In this document: positions 36,501 through 45,127 of the stretch, in pieces | Numbering within the stretch: the first letter of the stretch is position 1 | Layout: every line of letters begins with the position of its first letter | Assembly (NCBI GenBank): GCA_015207365.1 | Contig: JADEXA010000022.1 | Span: 35,365-99,364, forward strand | Direction of reading: 5' to 3' | DNA length: 64,000 nt | Source: Vacuolonema iberomarrocanum LEGE 07170 | GTDB lineage: Bacteria; Cyanobacteriota; Cyanobacteriia; Elainellales; Elainellaceae | Made by a program: the position numbers and the translations under genes | Notes under the pieces: model-generated | What the model was told of the DNA's origin: nothing | The model's input: the letters and a program-made list of their open reading frames with translations, nothing else | Databases searched by the model: none

Positions 36501-38503
36501 AGGATGTTGCATTCAGTCCGAGTAGTACCCAACTTGCTACCCACGGAGAAGATGGTACTGTGCGCCTATGGAATACTAATGGCACCGAGGTCGCAGTCCT
36601 CGAAGGCCATCAAGAAGCAATTGAAGAAGTCCTGTTTAGCCCTACTGATACCCAACTTGCTACCCACGGAGAAGATGGTACTGTGCGCCTATGGAATACT
36701 AATGGCACCGAGGTCACAGTCCTCGAAGGCCATCAAGGAGCAATTGAAGAAGTCCTGTTCAGCCCTACTGGTACCCGACTTGCTACCCACGGAGAAGATG
36801 GTACTGTGCGCCTATGGAATACTAATGGCACCGAGGTCGCAGTCCTCGAAGGCCATCAAGGAGCAATTGAAGAAGTCCTGTTCAGCCCTACTGATACCCA
36901 ACTTGCTACCCACGGAGAAGATGGTACTGTGCGCCTATGGAATACTAATGGCACCGAGGTCGCAGTCCTCGAAGGCCATCAAGGAGCAATTGAAGAAGTC
37001 CTGTTCAGCCCTACTAGTACCCGACTTGCTACCCACGGAGAAGATGGTACTGTGCGCCTATGGAATACCAGTGGCACCGAGGTCGCAGCCCTCGAAGGTC
37101 ATCAAGGGGCAATCTATGATATTGCATTTAATCCTGATGGAACTCGGCTCGCCACGGGTGGAGAAGATGATACCGTGCGTTTGTGGGATATAAACGAAAT
37201 CGGTCTGCCGACTCTGAAAGGCCATCAAGGGAATAGCGACACTCGCATTATAAGATCCACGTTTAGTCCTGAGGGCAATCGACTCGCTACCCTTGGAGAC
37301 GATGGCACCGTCAGCCTATGGGACACCAATGGCATTGAGCTCCATACCATCGAATATCCTCAAGGAGAGCTTTTTGAAATCGAATTTAGCCCCGATGGTA
37401 AGAGACTTGCTGTTGGCGGGGAGAATGGCATCATGCGCCTGTTGGATATCAACGGTACCGAGCTGGCTACTCTCGGAGGTTCCCAAGGACGCATCTATGA
37501 AGTTGCGTTCAGCCCTGACGGTACCCAAGTCGTTACCATTGAAGTGGATGAAGCCTCCCTTGGAATCAGTAACATCGTGCGTCTATGGCATATCAATGGT
37601 ACGGAACTTGCTACCTTTGAGGCTCCTGAAGGGCGTGTTAGAGACGTCGTATTCGATGCGGAAAGCATTAAGCTAGCCCTTTATGGTTCTATTACAGGAG
37701 AGGATCTTATTGCCCAGGTGTGGGATTCCAGTGACGCCAAACTTATAACCCTTGAAGGTCATCGAGGGTCTGTTTCTTCTATCAAGTTTAGTCCCGATGG
37801 TACTCAACTCGTTACTACCGGCGTAGATAACACCGCACGCCTTTGGAACACTGAGGGCACCGAACTCGCTGTCCTCGAAGGCCATCAAGGAGAGATCTAT
37901 CGTGTTGCGTTCAGCCCCGACGGCACCCGCCTCGCAACTGCTGGCATTGACATGACCGTACGCCTGTGGGGTACCAGTGGTAACGAGCTGGATATCCTCA
38001 ACGGTCATCGAGGGGCAGTCCTTGATGTGGAATTCAGTCCTAATCTTTCCGGACGACTTGCCACTAGCGGAAACGATGGTACTGTGCGTCTGTGGAACAC
38101 CAACGGGACTGAACTGGCTAGATTGGAAAACCTTCAAGCAGTGAGCTACAACATTGTGTTTAGCCCCGATGGCACCCGCCTTGCCATTAATAAAGAGGAT
38201 GGTACTGTGAATCTGTGGGCAGCTGATAGCATGGACAACCTGCTCTCAAAGCAGTGTGATTGGGTACGAGATTATCTCGAAAATAGCAACGAGGTGGAAG
38301 AACGCGATCGCCGCCTCTGCGATGGTATTGGCAACGAGACTGATAACGATGGAACCTCCACTGAGGCTCCAGATTCCTCCACGCCATCTCCTACGACGAC
38401 GCCAGCAGTTCCAACAACTCCCGTGGGATTGCTCTTTAACCATGCTGCAAACCATGCTATCCAGGCATCAGAGCTCACTCAAACTGCTCAAACCACTGAT
38501 TAG
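33587..38503 (+). CDS. CHAT-like protease / STAND NTPase / WD40 propeller fusion
   Basis: About 1638 residues in four parts. (1) Residues ~7-200 are a CHAT-like domain with His72 in IIHFSGHGT and Cys122 in ILFFNACLAGR. (2) SPYKGLKSFNSKDKDSFFGRE opens an nSTAND1-type NTPase, with Walker A LLGASGSGKSS (about 270) and Walker B WLIFIDQFEELF, running to about residue 640. (3) A coiled, charged stretch leads to one membrane helix (about 704-725, VASISGAVMAGLALLASF). (4) 18 WD40-type blades run from about 790 to 1545, then a Ser/Thr/Pro-rich tail. Five blades are nearly identical (36527-37141). The first ~1.25 kb is clearly more AT-rich than the rest. ATG 33587 is used. It lies 62 bases after the NACHT gene on the same strand. 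The layout fits a propeller-sensed, protease-output STAND protein. Confidence 0.9.
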   Translation: MSTTSKPYKIFFFRIDPGSKEKTALQYKELSKIKDAIEGSLFEVKESDKHSPSDILHELNQFNPDIIHFSGHGTKDYLAFENYANTVKEKAKKTCFNLDELTEFLGGVLWSEKPRILFFNACLAGRIAENLFEKHAEDNLHCFIGMTKVLNQDLAIKFAQTFYTSLVKGDTIQHIVNYEFFGLIQALKIDHEDEDGYDPQPRLYGNIYYRFRELFISHKKIKERDLKEKSPYKGLKSFNSKDKDSFFGREQFIMKLVDALDKVDFILLLGASGSGKSSIISAGLIPQVERKKNFYSFVFTPGDNPFRSFYKSLRDKLPDTRFPQLENGAKRENANALKEIVKQKSEDEFWLIFIDQFEELFTITEEDKCRYFIEGIVKLVKTTDEPRSSVKLVATMRADFLARLSPYPKLVELAECPLITEMQVDELRLAIEQPAARHGVVFETGLVEEIIKDVQGQAGYLPLLQYTLNQLWESEVDDGGIHDRTLNIKSYWQLGGVRGALQERVSQIYGELSKPEQTAAQRIFLKLVGVDGNITTDWRPVRKRELRSRFTDPLEKAVLTQLINANLLVSDAPAADSDAEATVEIAHEILLTAWDKLKEWVEQNRENIALWNRLAEDAKHWKQEKLEDELWKGTKLAQAVDLQENSTFNKVFGNLGKDVTQFIEASVHSRDRQAREKEAQRQQELDQKKIQLAQETKARKMSQRVTIVASISGAVMAGLALLASFQVRQIGIQQIETYIALSDAHLLGNRGLEADIESIRAAKLLSNPLWQVIMPDQLKTSVLAQLQQVAVIGHERNQFRGYQSGIDEVAFSRDGTRLITFGLDSTISIWDNAGKQMTRFQSHQGEFYDFILSPDGTRLATREPDGSYRFWNTTNGTEITIFIGNQEEINNVVFSPGSTRIVIYRTDGTVHLLDANGNELSLLDGTQGQIKGVMFSLDDTQIVTRGADNTMRLWDARGTELAILKSPQGEIKDVAFSPSSTQLATHGEDGTVRLWNTNGTEVAVLEGHQEAIEEVLFSPTDTQLATHGEDGTVRLWNTNGTEVTVLEGHQGAIEEVLFSPTGTRLATHGEDGTVRLWNTNGTEVAVLEGHQGAIEEVLFSPTDTQLATHGEDGTVRLWNTNGTEVAVLEGHQGAIEEVLFSPTSTRLATHGEDGTVRLWNTSGTEVAALEGHQGAIYDIAFNPDGTRLATGGEDDTVRLWDINEIGLPTLKGHQGNSDTRIIRSTFSPEGNRLATLGDDGTVSLWDTNGIELHTIEYPQGELFEIEFSPDGKRLAVGGENGIMRLLDINGTELATLGGSQGRIYEVAFSPDGTQVVTIEVDEASLGISNIVRLWHINGTELATFEAPEGRVRDVVFDAESIKLALYGSITGEDLIAQVWDSSDAKLITLEGHRGSVSSIKFSPDGTQLVTTGVDNTARLWNTEGTELAVLEGHQGEIYRVAFSPDGTRLATAGIDMTVRLWGTSGNELDILNGHRGAVLDVEFSPNLSGRLATSGNDGTVRLWNTNGTELARLENLQAVSYNIVFSPDGTRLAINKEDGTVNLWAADSMDNLLSKQCDWVRDYLENSNEVEERDRRLCDGIGNETDNDGTSTEAPDSSTPSPTTTPAVPTTPVGLLFNHAANHAIQASELTQTAQTTD
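36527..37141 (+). repeat. Five tandem 123-bp repeats encoding WD40 blades
   Basis: Units start at 36527, 36650, 36773, 36896 and 37019, each 41 codons beginning T(Q/R)LATHGEDGTVRLWNT. The DNA is almost identical between units 1-4 (a handful of base changes); the second half of unit 5 has diverged. This shows recent tandem duplication within the propeller. Confidence 0.92.
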
Positions 38504-38869
38504 TGGAGCACCGTAGTCCATCATTGGCAGCAAGCCGCTGATCTTATGCAGGCTGTTCTTGAGACTGATTCACATCACTCCACTGCTCAACAAAAAGTGG
38601 GAGAGTATCAGAGAAATATGCAATATGCACAACAGCGGGCAAACGACAGTTTATAAAAAACAATGTTATCCATGAACGGTCAGGGCTTACGCAGTTTGAT
38701 TGTTTCTGTTTTTTACCAAACGCATTATTCCTAATCGGTGATAAACTGTTGCCACTCAGAGCTTCTGAAGTTTTACAAGACATGGTACCAGGTAGTCTTT
38801 GCTTTACCACAACGGACATAGAAGTAAAAGAATCGTTATTTCCTCAGGTCTTTCTATGGAGGAGTTTTG
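38504..38869. other. Intergenic region before the Nif11-like gene
   Basis: About 365 bases. No gene is supported; a minus-strand ORF at 38544-38819 lacks a ribosome site. The promoter for the three-gene unit that follows should lie here. Confidence 0.4.
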
Positions 38870-39193
38870 ATGTCTAAGGAAGCATTAGATAAATTTCTGA
38901 AGGAGCAGTTTCTCCCTGCGGGAGAAACACAAGATCGACTTAAAGCAACAGAAAGTTTTGAGGCGTTTGTGGACTTGATGGTGCGTTTGGGCCATGAGGA
39001 AAATTACAGCTTCACGGCTGAAGAAGTCAGAGCGCTCGTGCTCGACGAAATCAATCAGCAAAAAGCAACCATGGATGCTAGATCTCAAGCGTTACTCGAT
39101 CAGGAAATGGCGACGAATTGGAAAGAAGGCGAGTTTGTGGAAACGGGCATCCTAAACCTTCGGGGCGATGATGTTCTGCCAGCCTATCCTTAA
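38870..39193 (+). CDS. Nif11-like leader-domain protein, 107 aa
   Basis: The N-terminus MSKEALDKFLKEQF, followed by LKATESFEAFVDLMVRLG and YSFTAEEVRALV, is the Nif11 domain pattern, seen in nitrogen-fixation-linked proteins and in leader regions of ribosomally made peptides. After it come about 50 residues ending ILNLRGDDVLPAYP. There is no Gly-Gly-type cleavage site and no Cys/Ser/Thr-rich core, and no modifying enzyme is recognised nearby, so a natural-product precursor role is doubtful. GGAGGAG precedes ATG 38870. It is followed by two genes at 18 and 44 bases, so it probably heads a three-gene operon with the lipase. Confidence 0.72.
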   Translation: MSKEALDKFLKEQFLPAGETQDRLKATESFEAFVDLMVRLGHEENYSFTAEEVRALVLDEINQQKATMDARSQALLDQEMATNWKEGEFVETGILNLRGDDVLPAYP

Positions 39194-39210
39194 TTTATTC
39201 ATGGCAATTG

Positions 39211-40278
39211 ATGAATACTTCACTAGCAGGCTATCTCAAGATTGTTACGCCCCATCTTTCTCCTGAGCTAGTCACTACCCAGGCAAAACAACAAATTCAA
39301 GCCTTAGCGCAGCACCTACCCATCTCCTCTGCTACCCTTATAGAATGCCGCCTCAGCGATAGCCACGCTGACGTTGATCTCCACGCCAGCTTCACGCACT
39401 TCCCCCCCACTCTCTTAAACCACTTTTTGCTGAACCCGGCTTGGCAAGCCTGTCAGACCTTTGGTCACGCCTGGATGACTCCAGCCTCTGCCTTGCACCA
39501 GTCCATTCGCAACCTTATCCTAGAATTCGACCTTCCAGAGCAGTCTGCTGAGGACTCCATAGCGGCAATCAGCCCTTCGCCCTACATCATGTTCAAGTCC
39601 GGCAGAACAGTCGAGCTACCAGAGCTAATTGAACAGGTGCTCCCTTTATTCCAGAAGTCACCCGACCCGAGCCTTGCCACCCAGCTCAACCACTGCCTCA
39701 ACAGCATTCCTGAGGGAGCAGAATTAGCCAATATCGGTATCTGGCTCGCACGGCCTCACCAGGCCGTCCGGCTAACCATCAAAGACATTCGCCTAGAGCA
39801 AATATCTGCCTACCTAGAGAACATCGGCTGGCAAGACCCAAGCCAGACATTCGCCTCCTTTGCGGCAACGCTATCCCCCTTAGCAGAAGCCTTTGCCCTA
39901 GCCATTGATATCGATAGCACTGTCCATCCCAGAATTGGTCTGGAGTGCTTCGCCACTGCTCAGTTCCACGACCCAGCCCGCTGGCAGCAGTTTATCGACC
40001 ACCTAGTACAAACGGACTTGTGTACCCCAGCCAAGCGAAATGCGTTGCTGGCTTGGAGTGGCTTTACCCGACGATCAGACTGTCCAGACCTGTGGCCTGC
40101 CAACCTCACCTACGGCGACCTTCTGATGGGGTTGAATGCTGTCAGCCTCTTCTGGAGGAGAATCAACCATATCAAGGTTGTTTATCAACCCGGTCAGCCC
40201 CTATCGGCGAAAGCCTACCTCGCTTTTGGTCACAGTTGGGTGAATGTCGATAATGTTGTCTTTGCAGAAACGTCATGA
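39211..40278 (+). CDS. Unrecognised protein, 355 aa, between Nif11-like and lipase genes
   Basis: About 355 residues, soluble, rich in Leu, Ala and Gln; two apparent halves. The C-terminal half is the more conserved-looking: AFALAIDIDSTVHPRIGLEC, then CTPAKRNALLAWSGF, and finally INHIKVVYQPGQPLSAKAYL. I have the impression of a family that accompanies small leader peptides in cyanobacteria but cannot name it and claim no function. There is no P-loop, SAM site, membrane helix or signal peptide. ATG 39211 is used. It lies 17 bases after the Nif11-like gene and 43 before the LCAT-like lipase, all on one strand. Confidence 0.65.
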   Translation: MNTSLAGYLKIVTPHLSPELVTTQAKQQIQALAQHLPISSATLIECRLSDSHADVDLHASFTHFPPTLLNHFLLNPAWQACQTFGHAWMTPASALHQSIRNLILEFDLPEQSAEDSIAAISPSPYIMFKSGRTVELPELIEQVLPLFQKSPDPSLATQLNHCLNSIPEGAELANIGIWLARPHQAVRLTIKDIRLEQISAYLENIGWQDPSQTFASFAATLSPLAEAFALAIDIDSTVHPRIGLECFATAQFHDPARWQQFIDHLVQTDLCTPAKRNALLAWSGFTRRSDCPDLWPANLTYGDLLMGLNAVSLFWRRINHIKVVYQPGQPLSAKAYLAFGHSWVNVDNVVFAETS

Positions 40279-40321
40279 TAGCCATGCCCAAAACCATTGA
40301 TTCTCGAAGAGGAGACTACCC

Positions 40322-41764
40322 ATGACCCACAAAGCTCCGATGAAAGATCTGATCATCCTTCTTCCTGGCATTTTGGGAAGTGTATTGCAAAAGGATGGAA
40401 AAGACCTCTGGACCGTTTCTGGGCGGGCTGTTTGGCAAATGCTGACCCAATCCGGTGAGATGGTTCGCAACCTAAAACTGGCTCAGGATGATCCGGAGGC
40501 TGAAAGCTTGGGGGATGGGGTGCAGGCTACGGCACTGATGCAAGATGCTCACTTAATCCCTGGGTTTTGGAAGATTGATGGTTATACCCAAACGGCACGG
40601 TTGATTACCGATAACTTTGAGGTGACGTTGGGTGATATTTATAACGACCCCGATGATAAGGCCGCTAACTTTTATCCGTTTCCCTACGACTGGCGACGGG
40701 ACAATCGAGCCAATGCTCGAATTCTGAAAACCTTGATCGATAAGCGCCTCACGTGTTGGCGTGAGCAAAGTGGTGCTGCCGATGCCAAGGTGATTCTCCT
40801 AGCCCATAGCATGGGTGGCTTGGTCTCTCGCTATTATCTGGAAGTGTTGGAAGGCTGGCAGGATAGCCGTGCGCTGTTCACCTTTGGAACGCCCTATCGT
40901 GGTTCACTGAAAGCAGTCAACTTTTTGGCCAATGGGTACAAGAAGCTGTTTCTCGACTTAACCGATGTAATGCGATCGCTCACCTCTATCTACCAGCTCT
41001 TACCCATCTACAAAGTGATCAACATCGACGGGGCGTATCACCGGGTTGCCGAAACGGATCGGCTTCCCAATGTTGATCAACGCCGAGCCCAGGAAGCATT
41101 AGCGTTTCATCGAGAGATTGAAGCGGCTGTCGATCGCCACCGCCAAGATGAACGATATCTCCGCTCGTTTACCACGGTGCCGATTTGTGGGACGCGTCAG
41201 CCCACCCTCCAGTCGGCGACGTTGAGCGATGGTAAGCTGGTTGCCAGTGAAGCGCTACCCGATGTTCTGAAAAAGCGCCCGGATTTGGGGGAGGGAGATG
41301 GCACCGTCCCAAAGATTTCTGCGATACCCATTGAACCGCGAGAGTTCAATCACTTCTTTATTGCTGAACAGCATGGTGCCCTGCAAAATCAATCCCAAGT
41401 TCTAGAGCATCTATTGAATGTGTTGCAAATGGGTCAGTTTGAGCCAGAGCGGGTAAGAGGCGACGCTCAGGCTGCCATTAGCCTCAGTCTGGATGATCTG
41501 TATCTAACAGATGAGCGAGTGACGTTGCGTGCCCGCTTGTTCGGTGTGCCCAGTTCAGTATCTGGAACGTTGAAAGCCGAAATTGAGTCCGTTTCTGGCG
41601 ATCGCCCCTCACACAATATCTATTTCACAGAGCAAGGGCAAGAGTGGGAACTCGCCATTGATGACTTGGCGGCAGGTTTATACCGCGTTACGGTCAGTGC
41701 TGAAAATACAGGCGATCAGGCTCCAACACCCGTTCATGATTTGTTTGAAGTCGTGAGAAATTAA
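40322..41764 (+). CDS. LCAT-like alpha/beta hydrolase (putative phospholipase/acyltransferase)
   Basis: A 480-residue protein of the lecithin:cholesterol acyltransferase family. LIILLPGILGSVL is the oxyanion-side start, FYPFPYDWRRDNRANA the family motif, and LLAHSMGGLVSRYYLE holds the catalytic serine. FTFGTPYRGSLKAVNFLANG follows, GEGDGTVP gives the acidic residue and AEQHGALQN the histidine. The last ~100 residues form a beta-rich extension (TLRARLFGVPSSVSGTLKAE...). No signal peptide is seen, so it probably acts on membranes from inside. GAGGAG precedes ATG 40322. It is the last gene of the Nif11-like unit, downstream of the CHAT/STAND genes. An effector role is speculative. Confidence 0.85.
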   Translation: MTHKAPMKDLIILLPGILGSVLQKDGKDLWTVSGRAVWQMLTQSGEMVRNLKLAQDDPEAESLGDGVQATALMQDAHLIPGFWKIDGYTQTARLITDNFEVTLGDIYNDPDDKAANFYPFPYDWRRDNRANARILKTLIDKRLTCWREQSGAADAKVILLAHSMGGLVSRYYLEVLEGWQDSRALFTFGTPYRGSLKAVNFLANGYKKLFLDLTDVMRSLTSIYQLLPIYKVINIDGAYHRVAETDRLPNVDQRRAQEALAFHREIEAAVDRHRQDERYLRSFTTVPICGTRQPTLQSATLSDGKLVASEALPDVLKKRPDLGEGDGTVPKISAIPIEPREFNHFFIAEQHGALQNQSQVLEHLLNVLQMGQFEPERVRGDAQAAISLSLDDLYLTDERVTLRARLFGVPSSVSGTLKAEIESVSGDRPSHNIYFTEQGQEWELAIDDLAAGLYRVTVSAENTGDQAPTPVHDLFEVVRN

Positions 41765-41816
41765 TCTGAGTAAAGGACAAAACCCAGAAACCCCTTGATT
41801 TTGTGTAGCCCAAAAC

Positions 41817-41867
41817 TAGAGCAGGTTTTGCATCCCCTGCGGCACGGCGGATGCAAAACCTGCTCTA
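41817..41867. repeat. Perfect 19-bp hairpin with GC-rich loop
   Basis: The arms at 41817-41835 and 41849-41867 (TAGAGCAGGTTTTGCATCC and its complement) surround CCTGCGGCACGGC. It lies between two convergent genes, so it may serve as a bidirectional terminator, but the loop matches that of the 13484-13534 hairpin. Confidence 0.8.
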
Positions 41868-41886
41868 CTGCGATCGCCCCAACGCA

Positions 41887-43218
41887 CTAGCCACCCAGAG
41901 ACGGCAAGTAATTCACCAATAATGGAAAGAGGATAATGAGGATAAGTACCACAAGCTGTAACAAGATGAAAGGGACTACCCCCCGATAGATGGTGCCCGT
42001 TGTAATGTCTGGTGGTGCGACGCCGCGCAGATAGAACAGGGCGAAGCCAAAGGGCGGCGTGAGAAAAGAAGTCTGCATGTTGGCACCAATAATGACCCCG
42101 TACCAAACCAACCCCCCAAAGCCATAAAGCTGTTCAGCGATCGGGGCAAACAACGGCACCACAATGAAGGCAATTTCAAAAAAGCTAATAAAAAAGCCCA
42201 ATACAAAGATGGTCAACATACTGACCAACAAGAAGCCCGCTTGCCCCCCTGGCAACTGAACCAGGGTGTCGTAAATGAACTGATCACCTCTTAGCCCTCG
42301 AAACACCAGGCTAAAGGCGGTTGAGCCAATCAAAATGAACATCACCATGCTGGTGGTTTGCAGAGTGCGATCGCAGACGTCCCGCAAGGCTTGTCGCGAA
42401 AGCTGTCGGTTGCACAGGGCCAAAATCGTTGCGCCCACAGCCCCCATGGCTCCGGCTTCGGTAGGGGTTGCGACCCCAAAGAAAATGCTGCCAAGCACCA
42501 GCACAATGAGCAGCAGCGGTGGGATCATCACCCGCACCACCTTAGAGAGCAGCGCCAGCCCTTTAACGGCTAACAGCTCACTGGGTAGGGATGGCACCAG
42601 ATCAGGCCGCGCCATTGAAATCACAACGACATGGATAATAAATACGCCAGCCATCAACAAGCCTGGAACAATGGAGCCGACGAACAAATCCCCTACAGAA
42701 ATACCTAGCTGATCGGCCAAAACCACTAGGACAATGCTGGGGGGAATAATTTGCCCGAGCGTACCGGACGCGGCAATCACACCGACAGAGAGTTCTTTGT
42801 TGTAGCCATAGCGCAGCATGGTGGGCAATGAAATCAGCCCCATGGTGACGACGGATGCGGCAACCACCCCAGTTGTCGCAGCGAGCAGAGCACCGACGGT
42901 GATGACGGCGATCGCCAGTCCACCCCGAATCCGCCCAAACACCTGCCCCATCGTCTCCAGCAGGTTTTCGGCAATGCCAGACTTTTGGAGCATGGCTCCC
43001 ATGAAGATGAAGTAGGGAATGGCCAGCAGCGTAAAGTTATTCATCACCCCAAAAATCCGCTGCGGCATCGCCATCATCAGCGCTGGGTTGAACACATCCA
43101 GTGCCACCCCAATCAGGCCAAATACAATAGCCACACCGCCCAACGAAAAGGCCACCGGGTAGCCTAGTGACAGCAGCACCAGCGCCCCGACAAACATGCT
43201 TGGCCCCAGCCAGTCCAT
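41887..43218 (-). CDS. dctM: TRAP transporter large permease subunit
   Basis: A 443-residue membrane protein with about 12 spans. Family marks include GASMFV-like start (MDWLGPSMFVGALVLLSLGYP), PALMMAMPQRIFGVMNNFTLLAIPYFIFMG in pieces, and the substrate-path segments ASGTLGQIIPPSIVLVV and GVATPTEAGAMGAVGA. It is the Na+-coupled membrane engine of a tripartite TRAP transporter. The start directly follows the stop of the small permease gene, and the order P-Q-M on one strand is the standard operon. Type is closest to the mannitol/2-oxoacid/glutamate-like group; the cyanobacterial Gtr glutamate system is a known relative. The substrate is not proven by sequence. Confidence 0.94.
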   Translation of the reverse strand: MDWLGPSMFVGALVLLSLGYPVAFSLGGVAIVFGLIGVALDVFNPALMMAMPQRIFGVMNNFTLLAIPYFIFMGAMLQKSGIAENLLETMGQVFGRIRGGLAIAVITVGALLAATTGVVAASVVTMGLISLPTMLRYGYNKELSVGVIAASGTLGQIIPPSIVLVVLADQLGISVGDLFVGSIVPGLLMAGVFIIHVVVISMARPDLVPSLPSELLAVKGLALLSKVVRVMIPPLLLIVLVLGSIFFGVATPTEAGAMGAVGATILALCNRQLSRQALRDVCDRTLQTTSMVMFILIGSTAFSLVFRGLRGDQFIYDTLVQLPGGQAGFLLVSMLTIFVLGFFISFFEIAFIVVPLFAPIAEQLYGFGGLVWYGVIIGANMQTSFLTPPFGFALFYLRGVAPPDITTGTIYRGVVPFILLQLVVLILIILFPLLVNYLPSLGG

Positions 43219-43791
43219 TTATGACGCGCCTCCAGTGGGTTCTTGGTGTGTCGATTGGTCTGGATCGGCGGGGCGATCGCCCGTTAGCACAGCCAAATTC
43301 TTAATCGCCTCGGACAGCCCCTGGACCAACAGCACCGTAAAGCTGACCAAAATGAGAGACTTGATCGGGTAGCGCGGCAAGCCTCCGGGGTCGGGGGAGG
43401 CTTCCAAAATCCGCCACGATGCCAGCACCCACTGCCACGACAGCACAAACACCAGCCCGCTAAACGGCAGCAGAAATAGCACGGTTCCAACCAGGTCAGC
43501 GAGCGCCTTCCGCTTGCCTCGCCAGCGCGACTGAAAGACATCGACCCGCACATGCCCATTTTGGTGGAGCGTATAGGCGGCTCCCAGCAGAAACACAACG
43601 CTGAAGAGGTACCACTGCATTTCGATCAGGGCGTTTGAACTGAGGTTGCGCCCGACGGCTTGGCCGACATAACGGCCAAGCACATTCCAGCAGCCCACAC
43701 CAATCATTACCAGCACGAGCCAACTCGCTAGCCGACCGATGCCAACATTGAGGCGATCGATCCAGGAGGACAAGATAAGCAACCTGTTCAT
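43219..43791 (-). CDS. dctQ: TRAP transporter small permease subunit
   Basis: A 190-residue protein with four membrane helices, the expected size for Dct[22 protein letters not shown] is the conserved first helix, and [19 protein letters not shown] with HVRVDVF is the family signature. The start ATG 43791 overlaps the stop of the binding-protein gene (ATGA), and the stop abuts the large permease start, so the three are translationally coupled. The C-terminus is a soluble tail. It forms the membrane complex with DctM. Confidence 0.93.
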   Translation of the reverse strand: MNRLLILSSWIDRLNVGIGRLASWLVLVMIGVGCWNVLGRYVGQAVGRNLSSNALIEMQWYLFSVVFLLGAAYTLHQNGHVRVDVFQSRWRGKRKALADLVGTVLFLLPFSGLVFVLSWQWVLASWRILEASPDPGGLPRYPIKSLILVSFTVLLVQGLSEAIKNLAVLTGDRPADPDQSTHQEPTGGAS

Positions 43792-44909
43792 GCCGTCCCC
43801 TGATTAACAAAGCGAGAGAAGCTCAGCTCATTAATGCGGTTCCAACCGTAGACATCGTCGCGAAACGTTCTCCAGGCGTCATAGATTTCCTTAAACGTGG
43901 CATCGTTGCTGGCATTCTGCTCATAAATCTCAAACGATGCCTGCTCAGCCGCTTGCAGAATCTCATCGCTGTAGGGCGTCAGCTTGACCCCTCTGTCTAC
44001 CAATCGTTTGAGGGCCGCCCCATTGAGAGCATCGTATTTCGATAGCATATTCAAGTTGGCTTCAAAGGCTGCCGTCTTGATGGCTTCTTGATATTCCGTT
44101 GGCAAGCTCTCCCAGGCTTGTCGGTTGACCTGTAGTTCTAGCGTGGCACCCGGTTCCCACCAGCCAGGATAGTAGTAAAACTCTGCCGCATCGGCTAGCC
44201 CCAGCTTTTCATCGTCGTAGGGGCCGACAAACTCTGCTGCATCGATCGCATTGCGATCCAGCGCCAGAAATATTTCGCCACCGGGCAGCACCTGCACATT
44301 CACGCCCAGAGCGGCCATCACTTCACCGCCCAGACCCGGAATCCGCATCTTCAGCCCTTGCAGGTCAGCGATGGAGTTGACTTCACGATTAAACCAACCG
44401 CCCATCTGCACCCCAGTATTGCCTGCGGGGAAGTTGATGACATTAAAGTCGGCGTAGAGGTTGTGCATCGCATCGAGCCCGCCTCCGTGGTAGAACCAGG
44501 CATTTTGCTGCTGAGCGTTGAGGCCAAAGGGAACGGTGGTGCCAAAGGCGAGAGCCGGATTTTTGCCCACGTAATAGTAGCTAGCCGTGTGGCCGCATTC
44601 GACGGTTCTGGCCTGCACTGCATCGAGCACCTCTAAACCTGGAACAATTTCGCCAGCAGCATAGGGTTCAATAGTGAAGCGACCGCTGGTGAGTTCTTTG
44701 ACGCGATCGCTCACAGTCTGAGCCCCACCGTAAATGGTGTCGAGCGCCTGGGGCCAGCTTGTCGCCATACGCCACGACAGGGAGGGCAGTCCAGGAGAGC
44801 CCGCGTCACTTTGGGCAGAGGTGGAAGCCGTGTTGCTCCCGCAGGCCGTAATGCCAATGGCCGTACCAGAGCCAACGGCAATGTAGTTGATCAGTTCTCG
44901 GCGTTTCAT
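43788..44909 (-). CDS. dctP: TRAP transporter solute-binding protein
   Basis: About 373 residues. The N-terminus [20 protein letters not shown] then TACGS has a twin-arginine-like start and a lipobox-like TAC, so export by Tat and lipid anchoring are both possible. [20 protein letters not shown] opens the mature domain, and [20 protein letters not shown] is the conserved binding-protein motif (residues that in TakP-like proteins contact the carboxylate through Arg). ATG 44909 is chosen; the frame to 44993 adds an unlike 28 residues. Relatives bind 2-oxoacids or glutamate. It heads the three-gene operon. Confidence 0.92.
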   Translation of the reverse strand: MKRRELINYIAVGSGTAIGITACGSNTASTSAQSDAGSPGLPSLSWRMATSWPQALDTIYGGAQTVSDRVKELTSGRFTIEPYAAGEIVPGLEVLDAVQARTVECGHTASYYYVGKNPALAFGTTVPFGLNAQQQNAWFYHGGGLDAMHNLYADFNVINFPAGNTGVQMGGWFNREVNSIADLQGLKMRIPGLGGEVMAALGVNVQVLPGGEIFLALDRNAIDAAEFVGPYDDEKLGLADAAEFYYYPGWWEPGATLELQVNRQAWESLPTEYQEAIKTAAFEANLNMLSKYDALNGAALKRLVDRGVKLTPYSDEILQAAEQASFEIYEQNASNDATFKEIYDAWRTFRDDVYGWNRINELSFSRFVNQGTA

Positions 44910-45127
44910 GATGTTGTACCAACATTTGGGGGTTAATTCAGTCGGATCAAGTTGGATGAATACGGGTTGAATACGGGTTACTTGCTGAAGCACGCGCTGA
45001 CGCCAGCCGTATGCCGCCTAGGCACCTACAAAGCGCTAGTCGCTGGTAGGGTCGATAGAAAGTTGACATTGAAAAATTGCGGAGACCGGAATCAGCAGTC
45101 GACCCGAGTAAATTCAGACAGGATATG

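Noticed and set aside
36420..37193. Plus-strand 257-codon ORF with striking internal repeats (TEKMVLCAYGI type)
   Set aside because: It is the +1 frame of the tandem WD40 repeats; the repetition comes from the DNA repeats in the real frame.
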